From the NCBI GenBank assembly GCA_021768245.1, contig JAETNO010000020.1:1-57856 (forward strand): a stretch of 57,856 nucleotides of DNA. Reading direction: 5' to 3'. Position 1 is the stretch's first letter; the number at the start of each line of letters is the position of its first letter. Position numbers and translations under genes: made by a program. Source of the stretch: Bacteroidaceae bacterium. Lineage in GTDB: Bacteria > Bacteroidota > Bacteroidia > Bacteroidales > Muribaculaceae. Positions 1-9,043 of this stretch are shown in pieces. Below the pieces are notes generated by a model. It was not told the DNA's origin, searched no databases, and worked only from the letters and a program-made list of their open reading frames with translations.

Positions 1-157
1 CTGTGCCCGGACGCCCGTTCAATTAAAGCTTCCTGTTTCTTTTTTGGAACCGACAGAGCCGCGCTCCTGCGTGACTCCTGTACTTCTTCCTTTATCCATT
101 GTAAACATGTCAATGTTCGATAGCTTTTCAGTAACCGTTAGTTCCTTAAAGCGAGTG
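1..157 (-). other. Left-edge start of a truncated minus-strand transcription unit, gene not identified
   Basis: A good minus-strand promoter lies just to the right, so a gene probably begins here and leaves the window on the left. Two frames are possible. One starts with ATG at 108 and stops after 29 codons, near 19. The other is open to the edge but has only TTG-type starts. I could not choose between them or recognise a family; a frameshift or a short leader peptide is possible. Confidence 0.3.
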
Positions 158-189
158 CAAAGGTAGGCACTTTCTGTATTCCCACCAAA
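158..189 (-). promoter_or_regulatory. Bacteroidetes-type promoter (TTTG-N20-TACCTTTG)
   Basis: On the minus strand the -33 box TTTG (complement of 186-189) is followed after 20 bp by the -7 box TACCTTTG (complement of 158-165). Both match the Bacteroidetes vegetative consensus. It would drive the unit leaving the left edge. Confidence 0.6.
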
Positions 190-247
190 TTTCGCGCATC
201 ATTTTAACACAAATTTAACACTTTTATTTTTCAAACGCGCCAACCTT

Positions 248-2674
248 TTATTCAAAATGACGCAACTCTCCAGGCGATAATTCGACATCAATTATCTCGC
301 CATCAGGGAAATGGACCTTCGTTTTTCCACCCCTACATGTCCTTATGTCCGCAGATATCAATTTCCCTTCTTTCCATGCGATATCCACCACGAATCCGCC
401 ACGCGCACGCAGGCCACTGACACTTCCACTCCTCCACTCTTCAGGCAAAGCAGGCAAAAGGACTATGGACTCAGGGCTCGACTGGATGAGCATTTCAGCT
501 ACACCGGCAGCCCCGCCAAAGTTTCCGTCAATCTGGAATGGGGCATGCGCATCAAGAAGATTAGGATAGGTTCCACCTCCCCCACGTTTATCCGGCCCGT
601 CATAGTTATCAGGACTCACGTATTGCAACAAACGGCGATACATATGATAAGCGCCCTCTTTATCCCTGAGCCGGGCGAGGAGATTGACACGCCACCCTGT
701 GCTCCAGCCAGTGGTGTTATCACCCTTTATATCTAATGTACGCGCGGCCGCGCGCGCAAGCTCCGGAGTTGAATCAACACTTATATGCCTCCCCGGGAAA
801 AGGCCATAAAGATGCGACTGATGGCGATGCGTAGGGTCCTGATCATCCCAGTCGAAATACCATTCCTGAAGGTTGCCCTTACGACCTATCTGATAAGGAT
901 AGAGCTTAGGCAGGACTGAATCGACCTCAGCCCTGAACACGGAATCAATCCCGAGGGTCGCAGCAGCATCACGCGCATCCATCAGACACTGGCGTACCAT
1001 GGCAAGGTCAGCCGCTCCACCATACATAGTTGCCCCTACATAACCTTCGGGAGTAACATATTTATTTTCAGGCGAATTGGCGGGAGAGGTAATCAAACGC
1101 CCGTCTTTCTCCACGAGCCAGCCAAGGCAAAACTCCGCCGCCCCTTTGAGAACGGGATAATAACGTTCAAGATAATCCTTATCGGGGGTAAACAGATAGT
1201 GTTCCCAGATATGAGATGCGAGCCATGCCCCTCCCATTGTCCAGTTAGCCCATGTCGGGTCTCCACTGTTCAGTCCCACAGGGTTCGTCATAGCCCATAT
1301 GTCTGAATTATGTCCCAGGCTCCATCCACGGTCCACACCATAATAATGTCGCGCCGTAAGACGACCGCCCTTGGACAGATTCTCAATCCATGGAATAAGC
1401 GCAGTGGCATGCAATTCACCGAGGCCCGTAACCTCAGCAGGCCAATAGTTTTCCTCCACATTTATATTAGTAGTGTAATTGCTGCTCCATGGAGGAAGGA
1501 TATATTCATTCCAAAGCCCCTGAAGATTGGCAGGGACCGCCTTGGTGCGCGAACACGATATCAGCAGATAACGCCCGTATTGAAAATATAATTCCTCCAA
1601 ATCAGGATTCGCCTCATGGAAATCCGTGTAGCGTTTAAGCTGCACATCTGTCGGAAGAGCTGCAATAGAATCATCCGTAGCTCCCAAATCAAGTTCCACC
1701 CTCGAGAAAAGAGCCTTATAATCATCCTTATGAGCTGCCAGCAAGGCTTCGTAACCCTTAGAGACGGCGCGACCGATTCTGCGTTCGGCAAGGCCTTTAT
1801 AATCACGCCCCTCTTTTACAGGGTCTCTGTCAAAGCCGTTAAAACTCGTCACATTAGTAATATAGACAACAGCATCAGTCACATCCTTAAGACGAAGCGA
1901 GCCATCAGGAAGGGATTCTATTTTCCCGTCAACGGGGACAGCCTTGGCAATAGTGCAAAAACGGGTGCCGCGTTCAGGGTCATACTTGAGTTTATCTTCA
2001 AAAGACGTATAGCCAGGTAACGACAGATAGGCGGCATGCCCGAGCGAACGAATTGCACCGTCAGAAGATGAAACGGCCTTATGAGGGAGTTGAGAATCAA
2101 GCGTAAGCACGACATCAACAGGACTGTCATTCTTGATACGTAAAACTATCACCGAATCCGGAGCAGATGCAAAATAATCGGTATGCTGACGCCTGCCATT
2201 GACAGAAAATGAACGCGAAGCCACCGCATCCGAGATATCGAGTACCCGTTTATAATCCGAAATGCCTTTGCCATCGCTGAAAGGAGGATTACCCTCATAG
2301 CGGATGGTGAGTGAGCCTAAAGGCTGATAGTTCTCGCTGTAATGGCCCTGCACCTTCTGCTGTAGCGAATCCGCAGCTCGATAATCCCCACGGTCGAGAG
2401 CCGCACATATTTCAGGGATTGCCTTGTAAGCCTCCGGGGTTGTAACTCCCCTCTCGGGCTCCCCTGTCCATAGGGTTATATCGTTGAGAGAAATACGGTC
2501 AACATCCGTACCGCCATAAATTATAGCACCAAGATTGCCATTGCCTATCACAAGCGATTCTTCAAAAAATCCGGCAGGGCGGTCAAATATGAGCTTCAAG
2601 CGGTCATTATCGTTTCCGGCCGCCACAGCGTTAAGTGAAACGCCCAAAGCAAGGGCGAGGAGAGCAGTTTTCAT
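248..2674 (-). CDS. Glycoside hydrolase family 95 alpha-L-fucosidase-like enzyme, secreted
   Basis: An 808-residue protein, usual length for GH95 enzymes, which hydrolyse alpha-1,2-L-fucosides (some act on alpha-L-galactosides) by inversion. A signal peptide covers about residues 1-19, ending AVAA. An N-terminal beta-sandwich domain is followed by an (alpha/alpha)6 barrel. Expected active-site elements are visible: the paired asparagines N403/N405 in TTNINVEENYWPAE, the acid E536 in SPENKY, and D716 in FQIDGNFGG, which correspond by motif to the catalytic set of the bifidobacterial AfcA enzyme. The start lies about 30 bp below the ychF stop on the same strand, so co-transcription is possible. 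The substrate (host glycans or plant xyloglucan) cannot be set from sequence. No SusC/SusD pair is nearby. Confidence 0.9.
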   Translation of the reverse strand: MKTALLALALGVSLNAVAAGNDNDRLKLIFDRPAGFFEESLVIGNGNLGAIIYGGTDVDRISLNDITLWTGEPERGVTTPEAYKAIPEICAALDRGDYRAADSLQQKVQGHYSENYQPLGSLTIRYEGNPPFSDGKGISDYKRVLDISDAVASRSFSVNGRRQHTDYFASAPDSVIVLRIKNDSPVDVVLTLDSQLPHKAVSSSDGAIRSLGHAAYLSLPGYTSFEDKLKYDPERGTRFCTIAKAVPVDGKIESLPDGSLRLKDVTDAVVYITNVTSFNGFDRDPVKEGRDYKGLAERRIGRAVSKGYEALLAAHKDDYKALFSRVELDLGATDDSIAALPTDVQLKRYTDFHEANPDLEELYFQYGRYLLISCSRTKAVPANLQGLWNEYILPPWSSNYTTNINVEENYWPAEVTGLGELHATALIPWIENLSKGGRLTARHYYGVDRGWSLGHNSDIWAMTNPVGLNSGDPTWANWTMGGAWLASHIWEHYLFTPDKDYLERYYPVLKGAAEFCLGWLVEKDGRLITSPANSPENKYVTPEGYVGATMYGGAADLAMVRQCLMDARDAAATLGIDSVFRAEVDSVLPKLYPYQIGRKGNLQEWYFDWDDQDPTHRHQSHLYGLFPGRHISVDSTPELARAAARTLDIKGDNTTGWSTGWRVNLLARLRDKEGAYHMYRRLLQYVSPDNYDGPDKRGGGGTYPNLLDAHAPFQIDGNFGGAAGVAEMLIQSSPESIVLLPALPEEWRSGSVSGLRARGGFVVDIAWKEGKLISADIRTCRGGKTKVHFPDGEIIDVELSPGELRHFE

Positions 2675-2704
2675 GGATAAGTTAAAAATATAATGGAATA
2701 ATTA

Positions 2705-3808
2705 TCAGACATTGAACAGGAAGTGCATTATATCACCGTCCTGAACAATGTAGTTCTTGCCTTCAATTGCCATTTTACCGACATCGCGTACAGCACTTTC
2801 ATTACCAAGCGCGACATAATCGTCATATTTGATTACCTCCGCACGAATGAAACCTTTTTCAAAATCCGTGTGTATGATTCCGGCACATTGCGGAGCTTTG
2901 CTGCCGCGCATAAATGTCCATGCACGGACCTCATCAGCCCCGGCCGTGAAGAATGTCTGTAGATTCAAGAGCGCGTAAGCCGCACGAATCAGACGGGCCA
3001 CGCCAGACTCTTCAAGCCCGATTTCAGCTAGAAACTCCTGACGTTCCTCAAAAGTGTCGAGTTCGGCAATCTCACTTTCAGTCTGGGCTGCAACAATCAA
3101 CAGCTGGGCATCCTCATCCTTTATGGCCTCACGGACGGCCTCTACATATTTGTTACCATTCACCGCTGACGAATCGTCGACATTGCAGACATACATGACC
3201 GGCTTATTGGTGAGGAGGAACAGGTCGCGGGCAAATTTCTGCTCGTCGACAGTATCAAGCGTCACTGTGCGTGCCGGTTTTCCCTGAAGCAAGGCTTCCT
3301 GATATTTTTTCAGCACCTCATATTGCATCTTCGCGACCTTGTCACCACCCGTCTGCGCCTGCTTCTGAGTCTTCGCTATACGGCTCTCCACAGTCTCGAG
3401 ATCCTTCAACTGGAGTTCATAGTCTATGATTTCCTTGTCCCGGACAGGGTCGACGGTATTATGGACATGAGTGACATTGTCATCATCAAAGCAACGGAGC
3501 ACATGGAGGATTGCATCTGTCTCACGGATATTCGCGAGGAATTTATTTCCGAGGCCCTCGCCTTTGCTCGCGCCTTGAACCAGGCCTGCGATATCGACAA
3601 TTTCAACAGTGGCCGGCACAACACTGCGGGGATTACACATCTCCACAAGTTTATTGAGACGCGAATCAGGAACCGTTATGACCCCGACATTTGGTTCAAT
3701 CGTACAGAAAGGGAAATTAGCCGACTGTGCCTTAGCGTTGGAAAGACAATTAAAGAGAGTTGACTTGCCTACGTTGGGAAGGCCTACTATGCCGCATTGA
3801 AGTGCCAT
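2705..3808 (-). CDS. ychF: Redox-regulated ATPase YchF (Obg-like, OLA1 family)
   Basis: A 367-residue cytoplasmic P-loop protein of the TRAFAC/Obg class, standard length for YchF. The P loop GLPNVGKST is at residues 9-17 and the G3-type motif DIAGLV at about 72-77. TNKPVMYVCNVDD occupies the place of the NKxD element, the region known to give YchF its preference for ATP over GTP. A coiled-coil helical insert lies mid-protein (ESRIAKTQKQ...) and a TGS domain forms about the last 85 residues. The family binds the ribosome and is linked to oxidative stress. A TAAATTTG element on the minus strand (complement of 3847-3854) could be its -7 box. Confidence 0.97.
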   Translation of the reverse strand: MALQCGIVGLPNVGKSTLFNCLSNAKAQSANFPFCTIEPNVGVITVPDSRLNKLVEMCNPRSVVPATVEIVDIAGLVQGASKGEGLGNKFLANIRETDAILHVLRCFDDDNVTHVHNTVDPVRDKEIIDYELQLKDLETVESRIAKTQKQAQTGGDKVAKMQYEVLKKYQEALLQGKPARTVTLDTVDEQKFARDLFLLTNKPVMYVCNVDDSSAVNGNKYVEAVREAIKDEDAQLLIVAAQTESEIAELDTFEERQEFLAEIGLEESGVARLIRAAYALLNLQTFFTAGADEVRAWTFMRGSKAPQCAGIIHTDFEKGFIRAEVIKYDDYVALGNESAVRDVGKMAIEGKNYIVQDGDIMHFLFNV

Positions 3809-3851
3809 GATATTATTAAATTTTTGCTATTAAATTTCCAAGGGTGCAAAT

Positions 3852-4271
3852 TTACGCATTATTTTCGTTATTTTCAGACGTGGAATTAACTTTTTCAAGA
3901 AGAACCTCAAGCTCTGTTTCAGACAACGGAGCCTCAACGTCACACAGGTCAATCAGACAATCAATGAATCCCCAATGCGACGAAAGGTCCACTATCGACC
4001 TCTCGCGGCTGGAGATGTCAGTCGGGTTGAATGGATAAAATCGGCATCCATTTGTCTGGGCGAAACGGGTACCGCCCACGCGGTCACCACAGCAGAAGGC
4101 CACGCGCCATCCCCTACGGCGGAGCTCCGTCGCTAACAAGGATATATCCTCGACGCGCTCATTAAAAATAAGCGCCGAGCGCGTCTCATGAGTTCCATAA
4201 TGCCTCACGCCAGGCTTCAGACGACCCGCCCGATAGTCTGCCATCCGTTTTTCAAGATAATTGTCGGCCAT
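3852..4271 (-). CDS. Small conserved protein with a truncated Rossmann/SDR-like look
   Basis: I chose the ATG at 4271 (139 residues, MADNYLEKRMADYRAGRL...). The longer frame to 4421 adds a hydrophobic stretch that looks like translated intergenic DNA and would overlap the divergent transporter. The body SALIFNERVEDISLLATELRRRGWRVAF, followed by a glycine-containing turn, resembles the first beta-alpha units of a short-chain dehydrogenase, but no YxxxK catalytic pair or complete cofactor motif is present. I cannot assign a function. It lies directly upstream of ychF on the same strand. Confidence 0.7.
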   Translation of the reverse strand: MADNYLEKRMADYRAGRLKPGVRHYGTHETRSALIFNERVEDISLLATELRRRGWRVAFCCGDRVGGTRFAQTNGCRFYPFNPTDISSRERSIVDLSSHWGFIDCLIDLCDVEAPLSETELEVLLEKVNSTSENNENNA

Positions 4272-4394
4272 AGATAGTCCAAAAAAGCATTTTAAGAATA
4301 CTATTTGAACGGCAAAAGTAGTAATTTTGCATCTGATTAAGAAACCGTTTAAAAACAAAGCAAAAAATATTGGCCACAAAAGCCGACAGAAAAG

Positions 4395-5309
4395 ATGTCT
4401 AAATTCGCAATTATCCGCCAACGTATCAAACCATGGATGCTGCCTATTTCAATGGTGGCGGGAATATTGTTTCACGACTTCATCGACAGCGTGCAATTCC
4501 TTGCTCCATATCTTATATTCACAATGCTCTTCATTACGTTCTGCCGTGTCAGACCAGAAGAGTTCAGAGTCACGGCCCTGTCATGGGGACTCATCGCCGT
4601 GCAGATCTTAGGAGCAATCGGTCTGTACTTCGCAATACTGCCTTACAGTGAAGATGTGGCACAAGGGACGTTCATCTGCGTCTTCTGCCCGACAGCCACA
4701 GCAGCCCCCGTAATCACCGGGATGCTTGGTGGAAGCGTGCCGAGAGTTGCAACTTATTCCATAATATCTAACCTCTGCGTGGCAATCCTCGCTCCTATAA
4801 TATTCACACTCATGGGCAGCGGAGCGGAAATATCGTTTTTCTCCACCCTGCTTACAATTTCCTCCAAAGTTATACCTCTTATAATCGCGCCTCTTGTGCT
4901 CGCCTTAGTCATCCTGCGCGTAGCTCCGAAAATCCACCGTGCAGTCGCTCAAAAGCAGGCTGTATCGTTCTACATATGGGCTGTGTCACTTTTCATCGTA
5001 GTCGGGAGGGCAGTAAGTTTCGTGATGCAGGAACCGCCTGAAGCCGTGCCTGAGATGATAGTGCTCGCACTGTTCTCCGGAGCCGTATGCTGCGCCCAGT
5101 TCTGGATTGGACGGAAAATAGGGCGGCGATGTGGCGACAGAATCGCCGGCGCACAGGGACTGGGACAAAAAAACACGGTACTCGCCATTTGGATGGCCTT
5201 GACCTATCTCCATCCCATAGCCTCGGTTGCCCCCGCTGCATACGTGGCATGGCAAAACACCATAAATTCCGCCCAACTTTATTTTAAAGCGAAAAAGCGG
5301 GAGATTTAG
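4395..5309 (+). CDS. Bile acid:sodium symporter (BASS) superfamily transporter
   Basis: A 304-residue integral membrane protein with about 8-10 hydrophobic helices. The weak internal repeat and the conserved stretch CVFCPTATAAPVITGMLGG (about residues 95-115) fit the unwound-helix region of the BASS/arsenical-resistance-3 fold. BASS proteins carry organic anions such as bile acids, pantoate or keto acids with sodium; the substrate here is unknown. It is divergent from the small gene at 3852-4271, and a possible -7 box TAATTTTG lies at 4322-4329. No partner gene overlaps it. Confidence 0.8.
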   Translation: MSKFAIIRQRIKPWMLPISMVAGILFHDFIDSVQFLAPYLIFTMLFITFCRVRPEEFRVTALSWGLIAVQILGAIGLYFAILPYSEDVAQGTFICVFCPTATAAPVITGMLGGSVPRVATYSIISNLCVAILAPIIFTLMGSGAEISFFSTLLTISSKVIPLIIAPLVLALVILRVAPKIHRAVAQKQAVSFYIWAVSLFIVVGRAVSFVMQEPPEAVPEMIVLALFSGAVCCAQFWIGRKIGRRCGDRIAGAQGLGQKNTVLAIWMALTYLHPIASVAPAAYVAWQNTINSAQLYFKAKKREI

Positions 5310-5471
5310 AAACGAATGGATAAGAACAGCCGTGCAATACGCACACATGACAAAAAATAAGCATTAATTAGAGATAAATGTTAATTTTAAAACTAAAATC
5401 TCTCAAATTACGTTAATAAGACAAAGAAGGTCCAATAACGGGGCCTTTCGTCTTCTTAATTCGGAAGAGCT

Positions 5472-6164
5472 ATGGCACTCAACAGCATGTATGAAAACCT
5501 CATGGGGCTTCCCCTCTTCAACGGGGTAAGCTACAACCGCATCTCTGAGATAGTGGGCAACACCAAACTTGCCTTCATGAAATATCTTCCCGGTGAAACA
5601 ATCGTTCAGGCCGGAGCACCATGCACCAACCTAATGTTTGTCATAGGAGGACGTGTAAGACTGACCATACGCAATAATTCCGACCGTTTCAGCCTCGGAC
5701 AGACCCTTGAGGCGCCGACCGTAGTCTCGCCCGATTTTCTTTTCGGGCGCAACACGCTCTTTCCAGCAACCGTTTCGGCAATCGACACAGTCTCCATAAT
5801 GCAGATTGAGAAAAACGATTTTATCTCAATCATACGCAGTGATGAGGTGTGCCTCTACAATTATCTCAACTTCATCTCAACTAATGCCCAGAAAGCAGTG
5901 GACGGGGTGCTCGCCCTCACGACCGGTTCACTGGAGGAGCGAATAGCTTTCTGGATTATAGCACTCTCGCAGCGCGACGCAAAAGAGATTGTGCTGTCAT
6001 GCCGTCAACGCGACCTATACACGCTATTCGGTGTGCAGCGTTCGTCTTTCATGAGCACCCTTGACTCGATGAAAGAACGCGGATTGATTGACTATTCCCC
6101 CAATGAAATCAGGGTGATGTCGCGCATGAACCTCCGCTCTGTCCTGCTCAAAACGCCCGATTAA
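5472..6164 (+). CDS. Crp/Fnr-family transcriptional regulator
   Basis: A 230-residue cytoplasmic regulator. Residues about 15-125 form a cNMP-binding-like jelly roll (YLPGETIVQAGAPC...LMFVIGGRVRLT). A dimerisation helix follows, and a winged helix-turn-helix lies at about 168-215 (RQRDLYTLFGVQRSSFMSTLDSMKERGLI). There is no N-terminal four-cysteine cluster of the FNR iron-sulfur type, and the effector is unknown. Its 3' end overlaps the 3' end of the convergent calcium ATPase gene by 17 bp, which is unusual and may give transcriptional interference. Confidence 0.9.
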   Translation: MALNSMYENLMGLPLFNGVSYNRISEIVGNTKLAFMKYLPGETIVQAGAPCTNLMFVIGGRVRLTIRNNSDRFSLGQTLEAPTVVSPDFLFGRNTLFPATVSAIDTVSIMQIEKNDFISIIRSDEVCLYNYLNFISTNAQKAVDGVLALTTGSLEERIAFWIIALSQRDAKEIVLSCRQRDLYTLFGVQRSSFMSTLDSMKERGLIDYSPNEIRVMSRMNLRSVLLKTPD

Positions 6165-8838
6165 GCAGGCGTCCGAGCTCCCCTATCCATAACACTGGCG
6201 ATGTGCCGAGCACAATTATCGCCCAGTCTTCCAGTTTAAGCGGCACTACATTGAAGAAATCACCGCCCACACTCACAATGAAGACTTGTCCCACGAATAT
6301 CAATGTTGCAATCAGTACAAATTCCCCGCATTTTCCGAGATGGAACGCACTGCGATGTGTCGCGAAAGCGCGGGCATTAAAAAGATTCCAGAACTGAAGC
6401 ATCACAAAGGTGGTGAATATAAGCGAAAGCTCATAGGGAGAAAGTCCCTGTCGTCCACCAAGGCTTATATCGAATATCTCAGAGAGAGACGTGACATCAG
6501 CATGTTCAAACACATATACCATACCCAGGATTATAGCAGTAAATACGGTTCCCGTGCCAATGATGAAGCGCCACATGGAAGGTGAGATTATGAAACTGCG
6601 CCGGTCGCGCGGCTTCGAGTCCATCACACCCCGGGAAGGGGGAAGCGACGATAAAGCCATCGACGCAAAAGTATCCATTATAAGGTTGACCCACAGCATC
6701 TGAGTTACCGTGAGAGGCGACTCCGTGCCCATGAAAGCGCCGACAAGCACGACAAGACATGCAACGACGTTGACCGTCAACTGGAAAAGAATGAAACGCT
6801 GAAGATTCTGATACAGTGAGCGGCCCCACATCACAGCGCGACCTATGGAGGCGAACGAATTGTCGACAATGGTTATATCGCTCGCTTCTTTCGCCACCGA
6901 AGTCCCGTCGCCCATCGACAGCCCTACATTAGCCGTCTTCAAGGCCGGAGCATCGTTTGTACCGTCGCCTGTCACAGCCACGACATCCCCCTTGCGCTGA
7001 AGGGCTTCTACGAGACGTTTTTTATCCATCGGCCGTGCGCGGGCTATGATTTTCATATCTCCTACCCTCTCATCAAGTTCATCCTCACTGAGTTCACCAA
7101 ATTCAGGGCCTGTAATGATATTCCTTTCATTGTCGTCTGCCGTCCAGAGTCCAATCTGCCGTCCTATCTCCCGTGCCGTGGCAGGCGTGTCGCCGGTTAC
7201 AATTTTAATGGCAATCCCGGCATCCACACATTCCCGTATCGCATCAGGGACATCTGTCCTGACAGGGTCGGCAATAGCAACAATCCCCATGAAATTAAGA
7301 TTGTCAGCCTTCACACCGTTGTCTCCAATTGGCTCAGCCCCTTTAGGCAGCCGACATGAGGCAAAACCGAGCGTGCGCATAGCCTTCTGTTGGAATCCGA
7401 GCAGCTGACGCTCAATCTCCAGGCGTTCCACTCCGCGACTTACGGTCTTACACATGGCAAGCACAATTTCGGGAGCCCCTTTGACATACAGAGTCTCGGC
7501 CTCACCATCCGGGTCAGCGACAAGCGTCGCCATATATTTCCTCTCTGTAGAGAAGGGCAATTCTCCGACTATCGTAGCTCCATCACGCAAAGCCTTATAG
7601 TCCACGCCGTTGTCATGCAGCCATAGAAGCAGAGCCCCTTCTGTAGGATTTCCAAGAACCGACGGCCTCCCAGGGGTTGAAAAATCAAGTTGAGCGGTAG
7701 AATTAATGGCTATCGCGGTCTCTATCTCCCGGCTCTCGGCACTTCCATCCAGTTTTTGCTCCGGAAGTCCATAAAAATCAGTTTCCGCAACCCGCATCTG
7801 ATTCTGTGTCAACGTACCGGTTTTATCAGTACATATAACAGTAGTGGCTCCCATAGTCTCGCAGGCATGCATTTTCCGTACAAGATTATTCGTGCGCAAC
7901 ATCCTGCGCATACTATAGGCGAGACTCAGAGTCACAGCCATTGGCAGTCCCTCAGGCACGGAAACGACCACAAGAGTCACGGCAATCATTATCGTCTGGA
8001 GGAAATAGGCGATGAAATGCAACCAGTCAAAACCAGGTGTATTCATAAGATACATGACTATGCGCCCGGCCACGACCGCACCACCTATTATATAACTGCC
8101 CTTGGTCACCATGGCACCAAGACGCTCAAGTTGCTCGGTCAACGGGGTCTTTGTCCCGTCGTCGATATGTGCGGCCTCATATACCTTACCGTTCTCAGTG
8201 GCATCGCCGACGGCAAAGACACGGGCCAGTCCATGACCTTCCATCACCCTCGTTCCGCGCATCACATGGTCTGATGGAAATGTAGCTTCCGAATCAAAAT
8301 GCTTTGGGTCAGTGGTCTTAGAAGCCAATGGCTCTCCGGTAAGAGTCGATTCGTCGACATTGAGCGAAGTGGCCTCAAGCAGAGTTGCATCTGCCGGTAT
8401 CTCCTCCCCGGTATTCAGAATCAAGATGTCGCCCACTACTACATCCCGCTTAGGAACCTGCGTGGGATTGCCGTCGCGAATCACCTCGACGGGCTCATCG
8501 TCATTTACCTTGTTGAGAATCTTGAACTCATCCTCAGCGCGCTTCTCGAAATAAAACGAAAGGCCTGTGGCAAGGATTATCGCCATAAATATCCCTACAG
8601 GCTCGAAAAACACTGTCGCACCCTGGTCAAGCCCTACATACTCATAAATGGAAATCAGCACAGAGAGCACTCCGGCCATCATAAGCACTATGATAAGCGG
8701 GTCCTTAAATTTATCCAAAAACAGTTTCCAAAGTGATTCCTCTGCCGGTGGAGTAAGCACATTTGTTCCGTGTAAACGGCGGCTCTCCTCCACTTCTGCA
8801 GGCGACAAGCCTCTCAATTCCGATGAGTTCTGTTTCAT
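6148..8838 (-). CDS. Calcium-translocating P-type ATPase, PMCA type
   Basis: An 896-residue P2-type cation ATPase, full family length. The phosphorylated aspartate is D338 in CTDKTGTLTQNQM. The dephosphorylation loop LTGEP is at about residues 166-170, the ion-binding M4 motif VPEGLPMAV at about 294-302, and the hinge motif TGDGTNDAPAL follows the nucleotide-binding domain. About ten membrane helices are predicted. VPEGLP is typical of calcium pumps. The enzyme uses ATP to export calcium from the cytoplasm. It is convergent and overlapping with the Crp/Fnr gene. Confidence 0.95.
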   Translation of the reverse strand: MKQNSSELRGLSPAEVEESRRLHGTNVLTPPAEESLWKLFLDKFKDPLIIVLMMAGVLSVLISIYEYVGLDQGATVFFEPVGIFMAIILATGLSFYFEKRAEDEFKILNKVNDDEPVEVIRDGNPTQVPKRDVVVGDILILNTGEEIPADATLLEATSLNVDESTLTGEPLASKTTDPKHFDSEATFPSDHVMRGTRVMEGHGLARVFAVGDATENGKVYEAAHIDDGTKTPLTEQLERLGAMVTKGSYIIGGAVVAGRIVMYLMNTPGFDWLHFIAYFLQTIMIAVTLVVVSVPEGLPMAVTLSLAYSMRRMLRTNNLVRKMHACETMGATTVICTDKTGTLTQNQMRVAETDFYGLPEQKLDGSAESREIETAIAINSTAQLDFSTPGRPSVLGNPTEGALLLWLHDNGVDYKALRDGATIVGELPFSTERKYMATLVADPDGEAETLYVKGAPEIVLAMCKTVSRGVERLEIERQLLGFQQKAMRTLGFASCRLPKGAEPIGDNGVKADNLNFMGIVAIADPVRTDVPDAIRECVDAGIAIKIVTGDTPATAREIGRQIGLWTADDNERNIITGPEFGELSEDELDERVGDMKIIARARPMDKKRLVEALQRKGDVVAVTGDGTNDAPALKTANVGLSMGDGTSVAKEASDITIVDNSFASIGRAVMWGRSLYQNLQRFILFQLTVNVVACLVVLVGAFMGTESPLTVTQMLWVNLIMDTFASMALSSLPPSRGVMDSKPRDRRSFIISPSMWRFIIGTGTVFTAIILGMVYVFEHADVTSLSEIFDISLGGRQGLSPYELSLIFTTFVMLQFWNLFNARAFATHRSAFHLGKCGEFVLIATLIFVGQVFIVSVGGDFFNVVPLKLEDWAIIVLGTSPVLWIGELGRLLNRAF

Positions 8839-8985
8839 AAAGACTGAAAAATAACGGGCACAAAATTAATATTAAAACGCCTAAGAGCCAAAAAGGCTTT
8901 ATTAAGAAAATATTAAATGTCGCATCTACAATGCATCCGCGCAAAAAAGTCAGAGCGGAGTAGACCGTAACCGGGATTTTTTTGT

Positions 8986-8993
8986 TATCTTTG
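8986..8993 (+). promoter_or_regulatory. Putative -7 box (TATCTTTG) of the aldolase gene
   Basis: TATCTTTG matches the Bacteroidetes -7 consensus TAnnTTTG and lies 50 bp upstream of the aldolase start. A T-rich tract precedes it but no clear TTTG -33 box is at the right distance. Confidence 0.5.
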
Positions 8994-9043
8994 TAGCCAG
9001 ACAATTCTAATTAATTATTAACCAAAATAACCTCTTAACTAAT

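Noticed and set aside
4272..4421. N-terminal extension of the small Rossmann-like protein
   Set aside because: The added residues come from the intergenic spacer holding the divergent transporter promoter and read as random hydrophobic sequence.
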